Shown piece by piece: positions 49,525 to 56,722 of a stretch of DNA of 64,000 nt. The DNA comes from an uncultured Oscillospiraceae bacterium (GTDB lineage Bacteria; Bacillota; Clostridia; Oscillospirales; Oscillospiraceae): positions 1-64,000 of the forward strand of contig CAKUGQ010000008.1 in NCBI GenBank assembly GCA_934654755.1, in the 5' to 3' direction. Position 1 is the first letter of the stretch, and each line of letters begins with the position of its first letter. The translations under genes were made by a program, and so were the position numbers. The notes below the pieces were generated by a model, which was given only the letters and a program-made list of their open reading frames with translations, did no database searches and was not told the DNA's origin.

Positions 49525-50262
49525 ATGCACTTTGAAGCGGAAAAAGTAAAAAATGAAATCGTCGCGTGGATTCGCGACTGGTTTGCGCAGAACGGCAGAG
49601 ACTGCAATGCCATTGTCGGCATCTCCGGAGGAAAGGACAGCTCGGTGGTTGCCGCACTGTGTGTCGAGGCACTCGGCAGGGAGCGTGTCATCGGCGTTCT
49701 GATGCCCAACGGTGAGCAGAGCGACATTGATATGTCGAGACTGCTGGTCGATCATCTCGGCATTGAGTCCTATACGATCAATATCCGAGCCGGTTACGAA
49801 GGCCTGCTTTCCGAGGTCGCCGGGAAGCTCGGCGGCGTCAGTGAGGATACCAGAATCAATCTGGCGCCCCGTCTGCGTATGGCGGCGCTCTATGCCGTCG
49901 GTCAAAGCAGAAACGGCCGGGTTGCCAATACCTGCAATCTTTCCGAGGATTGGGTCGGTTATTCCACGCGCTACGGCGACAGTGCGGGAGATTTCAGCCC
50001 GCTTTCCATGCTCTGCGTGCGTGAGGTGAAGGCCGTCGGGCGTGTGCTCGGACTCCCGGAGGCCCTGATCGAAAAGACACCTATCGACGGGCTATGCGGC
50101 AGGACGGACGAAGAGAAGCTCGGCTTTACCTACGCCGTATTGGACCGCTATATCCGCGAAGGGGAGATTGACGACCCCGGGACGAAAGCCAGGATCGACC
50201 GTCTGTATGCGCTGAACCGTTTCAAGGTCCGCTTTATGGACGTATTCCCATACCGGCCGTGA
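49525..50262 (+). CDS. nadE: NAD synthetase, ammonia-dependent
   Basis: A 245-residue NadE. The PP-loop is GISGGKDSSVVAAL (about residues 31-44), followed by NGEQSDIDMSRLL, and ANTCNLSEDWVGYSTRYGDSAGDFSPL (about 139-165) holds the substrate-binding residues. It amidates nicotinic acid adenine dinucleotide with ammonia. There is no glutaminase domain, so it relies on free ammonia. The start is ATG 49525 or the adjacent TTG 49522; the SD GGAG lies 11-14 nt away. The last bases overlap the sortase start. Confidence 0.94.
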   Translation: MHFEAEKVKNEIVAWIRDWFAQNGRDCNAIVGISGGKDSSVVAALCVEALGRERVIGVLMPNGEQSDIDMSRLLVDHLGIESYTINIRAGYEGLLSEVAGKLGGVSEDTRINLAPRLRMAALYAVGQSRNGRVANTCNLSEDWVGYSTRYGDSAGDFSPLSMLCVREVKAVGRVLGLPEALIEKTPIDGLCGRTDEEKLGFTYAVLDRYIREGEIDDPGTKARIDRLYALNRFKVRFMDVFPYRP

Positions 50263-51077
50263 AGCGCGCGATCCGCATTGCCCTGATCTGTGTGTTCGCG
50301 GGCGTGTTTCTGTTCAGCGGCTACCGCGTGGGGAGCATCCTTCTGGAGGACAACCGCGCGAAAAACGCTTATGTCGAGCTTTTGGAGCGTTTCAGGCCGA
50401 CGGGGCAGGCGCCTTCGCCGGAACCGTCCCTGCCGGAGCCGTCCGGTGGGACAGACGATCCGCATCGACCGACGCAGCGGCCGGAACCGATCGCGCCGAA
50501 CGGGCAGACGATCGAATCGCGTGTCGACGCGGCTGCGCTGGCGGCGGAATACCCGGCTTTTGCCGGTTGGCTCTACTGCCCGGGTACGGCGATTGATTAT
50601 CCCGTCGCACAGAGCCGGGATCATTTCTATTATCTGAATCATCTGCTTGACGGCACCTATAACCGGCACGGCTGTCTGTTTATTGACTTCAATAATTCAA
50701 ACGAGTTTACAAACCGCAATACGATTCTCTACGGACATAAGACGAGCGTCGGGTTGATGTTCGGAACGCTTCTGTATTACAAGGATCCCGCCTACTACGC
50801 GGAGCACCCGACGTTTTATTTTCAGACCGAACGCGGGACGACCGTCCTTGAGATCGTGGCGGCCTATTCTACCGATGCCTATTCCGAGGCTTATACCTAT
50901 GATTTTGCTTCCGACGAAGCGTTTTTGCGCTATATCGAGGAGGCGGTGCGGTGCTCGGCATTCCGGAGCGGCGTAAACGTGGATGCGGACGACCGTATCG
51001 TGACCCTCTCCACCTGTGAGGATGTATCCGGTGACGCTCGATTTGTCGTGATCTGCCGCGTCGGGGAGACAAAATAG
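50259..51077 (+). CDS. srtB: Class B sortase
   Basis: A 272-residue membrane-anchored transpeptidase. It has an N-terminal span (about residues 5-27), a Pro-rich linker (about 48-80), then the class B core. Catalytic His160 is in ILYGHK, Cys253 in TLSTC, and the Arg near 268 in FVVICR. It cleaves a sorting motif and joins surface proteins to peptidoglycan. The GTG start overlaps the nadE stop by 4 bp. Potential local clients are the PQTGN protein just upstream and the PPDTG protein in the matrix operon. Class B sortases in Clostridia use motifs that differ from LPXTG. Confidence 0.92.
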   Translation: MKRAIRIALICVFAGVFLFSGYRVGSILLEDNRAKNAYVELLERFRPTGQAPSPEPSLPEPSGGTDDPHRPTQRPEPIAPNGQTIESRVDAAALAAEYPAFAGWLYCPGTAIDYPVAQSRDHFYYLNHLLDGTYNRHGCLFIDFNNSNEFTNRNTILYGHKTSVGLMFGTLLYYKDPAYYAEHPTFYFQTERGTTVLEIVAAYSTDAYSEAYTYDFASDEAFLRYIEEAVRCSAFRSGVNVDADDRIVTLSTCEDVSGDARFVVICRVGETK

Positions 51078-51115
51078 GTGCGGGTATGCCGGATATATTT
51101 GTGTAAAACGTGCCG

Positions 51116-51144
51116 TTGACAAGCGGAGAGGGAATTGCTATAGT
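51116..51144 (+). promoter_or_regulatory. Promoter of the YitT-family gene
   Basis: TTGACA (51116-51121) and TATAGT (51139-51144), 17-bp spacer, TGC before the -10. Confidence 0.85.
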
Positions 51145-51179
51145 ATGAAAAATCGATCCAACCGGAGGGGGACCTTTGA

Positions 51180-52055
51180 ATGCTGAAAACCGAAAGAAAA
51201 GTCATAGCGGGCGTGCGCGATTATATTATTGTGATTCTCTGTGCCGCACTGATGGCTACGAGCTATTACATTTTGATTTCGCCCAACGCATTTGCGCCGG
51301 CGGGTGTTCCCGGTATCGCAACGCTGCTGCATAAGATCTTTGGCTTTCAGGTCAGTATGGTCACGCTGATTGCAAACGTTCCGCTGATGATTGCCGCCTT
51401 TTTCCTGGTCAACCGTCAGTTTACGATTCGTTCACTGGTAGCTACCATTGTGTACATCGGTACGCTTGCGCTGTGTGAACGTCTGCCGCTGGGGGATTTT
51501 GTTTATTATACCGAAAACGGTACCAGCAAGATTCTGGCGCCTCTGGCGGGCGGTGTGATTTCCGGTTTCTGCTACGGTATGGTGCTGCGCTGCAACGCTT
51601 CTACCGGCGGTACTGACCTGATTGGTGCAATCGTCCATCGTTTCCGGCCGGAGTATAACATGCTGTGGATTATTTTTTCCTTCAATGCGGTCGTGGCGGC
51701 CGTGTCCTTCTTTGTTTACGACTATCAGATCGAGCCGGTCATTTTGTGCCTGATGTACTGCTTTATCACAAGTAAGGTCGGGGACAGCATCATCCGCGGC
51801 TTCAATGAGGCGGTCAAGTATGAGATCGTGACCGACCAGCCCGAGGAGCTTTCGGCGGTGCTGATGCAGGAGCTCAATCACGGCGTGACACAGCTTTCCG
51901 CGGTTGGCAGCTTTACCCGCAACAATAAGGCTCTGCTGATCTGTGTGATCGGGAAGCATCAGGTTGTTAAGCTGCAGCGTATTTTACTGCGTTTCCCCGG
52001 AACCTTCGCGTACTTGACGAGTGTCCGGGAGACGGTAGGGAATTTTCACCATTAA
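51180..52055 (+). CDS. YitT-family membrane protein (DUF161/DUF2179)
   Basis: A 291-residue protein with about five to six membrane segments in residues 10-185 and a cytoplasmic C-terminal ferredoxin-like domain (about 200-291). Family blocks include PGGVPGIATL-like APAGVPGIATLLH (about 40-52), NASTGGTDLIG (about 138-148) and FITSKVGDSIIRGFNEAVK. The molecular role of the family is not established. A 19-bp terminator follows its stop. GGAGGGGG lies upstream of the ATG. Confidence 0.92.
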   Translation: MLKTERKVIAGVRDYIIVILCAALMATSYYILISPNAFAPAGVPGIATLLHKIFGFQVSMVTLIANVPLMIAAFFLVNRQFTIRSLVATIVYIGTLALCERLPLGDFVYYTENGTSKILAPLAGGVISGFCYGMVLRCNASTGGTDLIGAIVHRFRPEYNMLWIIFSFNAVVAAVSFFVYDYQIEPVILCLMYCFITSKVGDSIIRGFNEAVKYEIVTDQPEELSAVLMQELNHGVTQLSAVGSFTRNNKALLICVIGKHQVVKLQRILLRFPGTFAYLTSVRETVGNFHH

Positions 52056-52104
52056 GTTTTTGGGCGGCGCAGGAGAATACTGCGCCGCCCAAAAACTTTT
52101 TTGC
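52054..52104 (+). terminator. Strong terminator after the YitT gene
   Basis: A 19-bp perfect stem AAGTTTTTGGGCGGCGCAG (52054-52072) with its complement (52080-52098), a 7-nt loop, then Ts. It overlaps the stop codon. Confidence 0.93.
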
Positions 52105-52134
52105 CGAAAAAGGCCGAATCTTTCGGATAGGGGA

Positions 52135-52162
52135 TTGACAATCCGTAATTCTGTGTTATACT
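52135..52162 (+). promoter_or_regulatory. Promoter of an ORF-less transcript
   Basis: TTGACA (52135-52140) and TATACT (52157-52162), spacer 16 bp. No open reading frame follows for 470 bp. Confidence 0.75.
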
Positions 52163-52168
52163 TTTGCT

Positions 52169-52395
52169 TGATCTCAATTGGGACAGTGTTCCGAAGCAGG
52201 ATTGAACGACCGCCGATGCGCCGCATCGGCTGAGGCCATACGGACAGCCGGGTCGAATGCCGAAGATCGCCCGCTGCGGCGATTGGCAACTTCTGTTGCC
52301 TTATTGGTTGAGTTAAAAGCTCAGTTTTATAAGTTGGTTCCTTTATAACCGAAAGTGCCCCGCGGCATGAACTTGTGAAATGATCAATAAGAGTA
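52169..52395 (+). ncRNA. Candidate structured RNA upstream of potABCD
   Basis: About 225 nt follow the promoter without a gene. Local hairpins: GGGAC/GTTCC, GCCGATGC/GCATCGGC, ATCGCC/GGCGAT, GGCAAC/GTTGCC, TGAG/CTCA, GGTT/AACC and TGCC/GGCA. Longer pairing closes the domain (CTCAA with TTGAG; TTGATC at 52168 with GATCAA at 52382). I do not recognise tmRNA, RNase P, SRP RNA, a T-box or a known riboswitch. A 6S-like RNA, or the leader of the pot operon, is possible. No strong terminator is seen at its 3' end. Confidence 0.5.
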
Positions 52396-52407
52396 GTAAA
52401 AGTAATC

Positions 52408-52600
52408 TTTGCTATATAGACTCTGATCTAATTGTGATTCGATGTTGACCCATATTGTCCCCCCCCTACGCGTGGGGAGCTTCGGCGAGCCGGCAGGGGA
52501 GCGCCGTATCGGCGCGGCTATGTGCCGCTCGGTGGGTTTCTTCGACATGATTCTACAAGCGGTATGGCTGCAAAAGCGGCGTACCGCTTTTTGCGTTCCG
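52408..52600 (+). promoter_or_regulatory. potABCD leader with attenuator-like terminator
   Basis: An extended -10 TGCTATATA lies near 52412-52420. It is followed by hairpins CCCC/GGGG, GCGCCG/CGGCGC and GCGGC/GCCGC. Then AAGCGGTA (52557-52564) pairs with TACCGCTT (52582-52589), followed by TTT: terminator architecture about 50 nt before potA. It suggests control of the transporter by attenuation; the effector is unknown. Confidence 0.5.
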
Positions 52601-52639
52601 GGACGGCCCCGCAGCGAATACAGACAGAGGAGAAAGCGC

Positions 52640-53758
52640 ATGAAAAAGATCATTGAACTGAAAAACATCTCCAAGGCATTTGACGGAGAAACGGTGCTCG
52701 ACGGCATCAGTCTGGACATTTATGACAACGAATTTATTACACTCCTCGGTCCTTCCGGCTGCGGCAAAACGACGACGCTTCGCATCATCGGCGGCTTTAC
52801 CACGCCGGACGAGGGCGACCTGATCTTCATGGGCGAACGGATCAACGATGTGCCGCCGCACAAACGCCATGTGAACACCGTGTTTCAGAAGTATGCGCTG
52901 TTTCCGCATTTAAACGTTTTTGAGAACGTTGCTTTCCCGCTGCGTGAGCGTAAGTTGCCAAAGAAAGAAATCAAGGAGAAGGTCGACCGGATGCTCTCCA
53001 TGGTTATGCTTTCCGGTTTTGCCGATCGCAGAGTGACAAGTCTTTCCGGCGGTCAGCAGCAGCGAGTTGCCATTGCCCGCGCGCTGGTCAATGAACCGAA
53101 GGTTCTGCTGCTCGACGAGCCGCTTGGCGCGCTCGATCTTAAGCTGCGTAAGGATATGCAGCAGGAGCTGAAGAAGATTCAGAAGAATACCGGTATCACC
53201 TTCGTGTTCGTTACCCACGACCAGGAGGAGGCGCTGAGCATGTCCGATACCATCGTGGTGATGAGCGAAGGCAAGATTCAGCAGATCGGCACGCCCAGCG
53301 ATGTCTATAACGAACCGATCAATGCCTTTGTTGCGGATTTTATCGGCGAAAGCAACATTGTTGACGGCGTGATGCTGGAGGATTTCCGTGTTTCCTTCGG
53401 CGGACATATTTTTGAGTGTCTGGATAAGGGCTTTGCAAAGATGGAGCCTGTGGATGTTGTAATCCGTCCGGAGGACGTGGACATTGTTGCACCGGACAAA
53501 GGGATGCTGTGCGGTACCGTGACCTCCGTAACCTTCATGGGTGTCCATAACGAAGCCATTGTGGATATCGACGGCTTCAAATGGATGATTCAGACGACGG
53601 ATCCTGTGCATGAAAACACCTATATCGGCATAACGCTGGAACCGGATGCCATCCATATCATGAAGAAGTCTGAGTATTCCGGCCGCTTTGGCGACTATTC
53701 TTCCTTCTCCAACGAGTTGGATGAGCTTTCCAATCCGGGAGGTGACGACGAGGGATGA
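52640..53758 (+). CDS. potA: PotA, polyamine ABC transporter ATPase
   Basis: A 372-residue ATPase. Walker A is GPSGCGKTT (about residues 37-45), then Q-loop VFQKYALFP, signature LSGGQQQR (about 137-144), Walker B VLLLDEP and the H-loop THD. The C-terminal TOBE domain spans about 290-350 (DVVIRPEDVDIV). It energises spermidine/putrescine import with PotB, PotC and PotD. I chose ATG 52640 (AGAGGAG upstream) rather than starts within the leader. It overlaps potB by 4 bp. Confidence 0.95.
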   Translation: MKKIIELKNISKAFDGETVLDGISLDIYDNEFITLLGPSGCGKTTTLRIIGGFTTPDEGDLIFMGERINDVPPHKRHVNTVFQKYALFPHLNVFENVAFPLRERKLPKKEIKEKVDRMLSMVMLSGFADRRVTSLSGGQQQRVAIARALVNEPKVLLLDEPLGALDLKLRKDMQQELKKIQKNTGITFVFVTHDQEEALSMSDTIVVMSEGKIQQIGTPSDVYNEPINAFVADFIGESNIVDGVMLEDFRVSFGGHIFECLDKGFAKMEPVDVVIRPEDVDIVAPDKGMLCGTVTSVTFMGVHNEAIVDIDGFKWMIQTTDPVHENTYIGITLEPDAIHIMKKSEYSGRFGDYSSFSNELDELSNPGGDDEG

Positions 53759-54636
53759 AACAGACAAAAAAAAGCCTCGGCGTGTATCGTTCCGCTCTGG
53801 CGCCGTATTCCGTCTGGTCACTTCTGTTTGTGGTTGTTCCTTTGATTTTTGTTGCCTACTACGCATTTACGGATAATAGCTTCAGCTTCACCCTGGACAA
53901 TATCACCCGCTTTTTTACGGCGACGAGCAATCTGGTACAGGACGACGGCACAACAAAAGAGGTCCGAACCTACCTCCTGATTTTCCTGCGCTCGTTGAAG
54001 CTGGCTGTGATTTCCACTGCCATCTGTCTGCTGCTGGGGTATCCCGTTGCATATATCATGTCGCGTGCAAAGGAACGCACGCAGAAGACCATGATGACGC
54101 TCATCATGATTCCTATGTGGATGAATTTCCTGATCCGTACCTACGCGTGGATGACCATTTTGCAGGACACCGGCATTATTAACTCTCTGCTTGCAAAGAT
54201 CGGCCTTTCGCCTGTGCATATTATCGGAACGGAGAGCGCCGTTATTATCGGCATGGTCTACGATTATTTCCCTTATATGATCCTGCCGATCTATTCCATC
54301 CTTGCGAAGATGGACGGAAAGCTCCTGGAAGCCGCACGCGACCTTGGATGCAACAGTGCGTCGGTGCTTCGGCGCGTCGTGTTTCCGTTGAGTCTTCCCG
54401 GCGTAATCTCCGGTATCACAATGGTGCTGATCCCCTCCATTAGTACCTTCTACATCTCTCAAAAGCTTGGCAGCGGAAAGTTTTTCCTTATCGGCGATGC
54501 CATTGAGGGACAATATGCCGCCAACAATCTGCACTTTGCCGCAGCCATTGCGTTTATTCTCATGATCATTCTGCTGGTCAGTATGGCCATCATGAAGTAT
54601 TTCACCACGAAGAATGTTTACGGAGGGGACGCTTGA
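53755..54636 (+). CDS. potB: PotB, polyamine ABC permease
   Basis: A 293-residue permease with six membrane segments. The permease EAA-like loop reads EAARDLGCNSASVLRRVVFPLSLPG (about residues 197-221). It pairs with PotC to form the channel. The start overlaps the potA stop (ATGA), and its stop overlaps the potC start. Confidence 0.94.
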   Translation: MKQTKKSLGVYRSALAPYSVWSLLFVVVPLIFVAYYAFTDNSFSFTLDNITRFFTATSNLVQDDGTTKEVRTYLLIFLRSLKLAVISTAICLLLGYPVAYIMSRAKERTQKTMMTLIMIPMWMNFLIRTYAWMTILQDTGIINSLLAKIGLSPVHIIGTESAVIIGMVYDYFPYMILPIYSILAKMDGKLLEAARDLGCNSASVLRRVVFPLSLPGVISGITMVLIPSISTFYISQKLGSGKFFLIGDAIEGQYAANNLHFAAAIAFILMIILLVSMAIMKYFTTKNVYGGDA

Positions 54637-55475
54637 TGAAAATGAAGCTCTCGTCGAAGATTTATTGCGGCATCATTTTTGTGTTCCTGTTTGCTCCGAT
54701 CGTTGTGCTCCTGGTATTCTCGTTCAATGAGAGCAAAAGCCTGTCGGTCTTCTCCGGCTTTTCCCTGAAGTGGTATCGCGAGCTTTTGAACGACAGAAAT
54801 ACGTTGGAGTCCGTAAAAAACACGTTGATCCTGGCTGCTGCGGCGACCGCCCTTTCCACCGTGATCGGGACACTTGCCGCCGTCGGGATCAACAAGCTGC
54901 GTTCGCGCTGGTATCGCGCGGCGATGAACACCGTCACCTATATTCCCATGACGAACCCGGACATCATCACCGGTATCTCGCTGATGCTGATGTTTGTATT
55001 TGTCGGCCGTCTGTTCGGCGCTGGTACGAGTCTCAATTTCTTTACCATGCTGATCGCGCACATTACCTTCTGCACGCCCTATGTGATCCTTCAGGTGCTT
55101 CCCAAGCTTCAGCAGATGGATAAGGCCCTGCCGGAGGCGGCGATGGATCTGGGGTGCACACCGATGCGCGCTTTCCTGAAGGTGGAGCTGCCGGAAATTC
55201 TGCCCGGCATTGTAACGGGTGCGATTATGGCATTCACACTTTCGCTGGATGATTTTGTTATCAGCTATTTCACGGCGGGAAACGGCTTTGAGACGCTGCC
55301 TATCCGTATTTACGGCATGACCAAAAAGACCGTTACACCGAAAATGTATGCTCTGGCCACCATCATCTTCTTTGTTACTATGGCGCTGCTGCTGATCAAC
55401 AATGTCGTGGATAACGACGATCGGCGCAAGCTTCGTGAGCTTCGCCGCCAGAAAAAAGCGCGGCAGATGCAGTAA
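54636..55475 (+). CDS. potC: PotC, polyamine ABC permease
   Basis: A 279-residue permease with six spans and the EAA-like loop EAAMDLGCTPMRAFLKVELPEILPG (about residues 168-192). TLSLDDFVISYF is the family mark of PotC. I chose ATG 54636, which overlaps the potB TGA; GGAGGGG lies 7 nt upstream. A TTG one codon earlier is also open. Confidence 0.94.
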   Translation: MKMKLSSKIYCGIIFVFLFAPIVVLLVFSFNESKSLSVFSGFSLKWYRELLNDRNTLESVKNTLILAAAATALSTVIGTLAAVGINKLRSRWYRAAMNTVTYIPMTNPDIITGISLMLMFVFVGRLFGAGTSLNFFTMLIAHITFCTPYVILQVLPKLQQMDKALPEAAMDLGCTPMRAFLKVELPEILPGIVTGAIMAFTLSLDDFVISYFTAGNGFETLPIRIYGMTKKTVTPKMYALATIIFFVTMALLLINNVVDNDDRRKLRELRRQKKARQMQ

Positions 55476-55505
55476 TACTGACCTTATCCCAAAGGAGGAT
55501 CCACC

Positions 55506-56612
55506 ATGAAGAAAATTGTACTTTTTTTGGCAGCCGCACTGCTGCTCCTTCCGCTCCTTTCCGGCTGCGGCGGAGAGAAAGCCCTGACGTTGAATGTCTA
55601 CAACTGGGGCGAGTATATCTCCGACGGCAGCGAGGGGAGCTTTGATACCGTCCACGAGTTTGAAAAGTGGTATGAGGCGACATACGGCCGAAAGGTTACG
55701 GTTAACTACACCACTTTTTCCAGCAACGAGGATATGTACAACAAGATATCCAGCGGCGCAGTGAGCTACGACGTCGTCATTCCTTCGGATTATATGATCG
55801 CCAGAATGGCTGCCGAGGGACTGCTCGAGGAGCTGGATTTCGACAATATTCCGAATTATCAATACATTGACGACAGCTTCAAAGGGCTGTATTACGATGC
55901 GGAGAATCGGTATACCGTGCCCTACACCTACGGGATTGTCGGTGTGATCTATAATGCCAATGTCGTTGATGAAGCCGATGCCGGGGGCTGGGATTTGCTG
56001 TGGAACGAGAAGTACAAAAACAACATCCTCCAGTTCAATAATTCCCGCGATGCTTTTGGCACTGCGATGTATAAGCTCGGCCTGGATGTCAATTCCACGG
56101 ATAAGGCCGACTGGGATCTGGCGCGTGATGAGCTGCTGGCGCAGCGTAAGATCGGCGTGGATTATGTGATGGATGAGATTTATAATACACTGGAATCCGG
56201 AGAAGCTGCCGTCGGCGCATATTACGCCGGAGATTACTTCACCATGCGCGATGCACAGGCTGAAAATGTCGATTTGAAGTTCTACTATCCGGAGCGGACA
56301 AATTATTATGTCGATGCGATGTGCATCCCTACCTGCGCGCAGAACAAGGAGCTTGCGGAGATCTTTATTAACTATATGCTCTCCGAGGAGCCTGCCGTCG
56401 CCAATGCAGAGACGACCTACTATGCCTCTCCCAACCGTTTGGTCTACAACAGTAAGGACTATATTGAGTACATGGGTCAGGAGACCATGGATATTCTCTA
56501 CCCGGAGCTGGGCAGTTTTGCAGAGCAATATAACAAGTATGCTTACCGCAACCTTGATCGTGAAATGCTCGACTATCTGAACACTCTTTGGGAAAGCGTC
56601 AAGATTAACTGA
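55506..56612 (+). CDS. potD: PotD, spermidine/putrescine-binding lipoprotein
   Basis: A 368-residue lipoprotein. The signal ends in lipobox LLSGC (Cys21). LNVYNWGEYISDG (about residues 30-42), YDVVIPSDYMIARM and YTYGIVGVIYN are typical of polyamine-binding proteins, as is YAGDYFTM. It captures polyamine outside the cell and delivers it to PotBC. AAAGGAGG precedes the ATG, and a bidirectional terminator follows. Confidence 0.95.
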   Translation: MKKIVLFLAAALLLLPLLSGCGGEKALTLNVYNWGEYISDGSEGSFDTVHEFEKWYEATYGRKVTVNYTTFSSNEDMYNKISSGAVSYDVVIPSDYMIARMAAEGLLEELDFDNIPNYQYIDDSFKGLYYDAENRYTVPYTYGIVGVIYNANVVDEADAGGWDLLWNEKYKNNILQFNNSRDAFGTAMYKLGLDVNSTDKADWDLARDELLAQRKIGVDYVMDEIYNTLESGEAAVGAYYAGDYFTMRDAQAENVDLKFYYPERTNYYVDAMCIPTCAQNKELAEIFINYMLSEEPAVANAETTYYASPNRLVYNSKDYIEYMGQETMDILYPELGSFAEQYNKYAYRNLDREMLDYLNTLWESVKIN

Positions 56613-56668
56613 GCCGGCCGGAAATTGTCCGGTGTGCCGAAAAACCACCTCTCGCGTGTCATTCCGAC

Positions 56669-56712
56669 TGAAACACCCTCCGACCGGTTTTTCCGGTCGG
56701 AGGGTGTTTCAT
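56669..56712. terminator. Bidirectional terminator between potD and the ABC exporter cluster
   Basis: A 17-bp perfect stem AAACACCCTCCGACCGG (56671-56687) with its complement (56693-56709) and a TTTTT loop. It serves the convergent genes on both strands. Confidence 0.9.
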
Positions 56713-56722
56713 ATATCGGGTT

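Noticed and set aside
52442..52639. N-terminal extension of PotA from an upstream ATG
   Set aside because: The extension is low-complexity and covers hairpins and a terminator; ABC homology and AGAGGAG support ATG 52640.
54618..56648. Minus-strand open frame of 676 codons opposite potC and potD
   Set aside because: Antisense shadow of well-recognised transporter genes.
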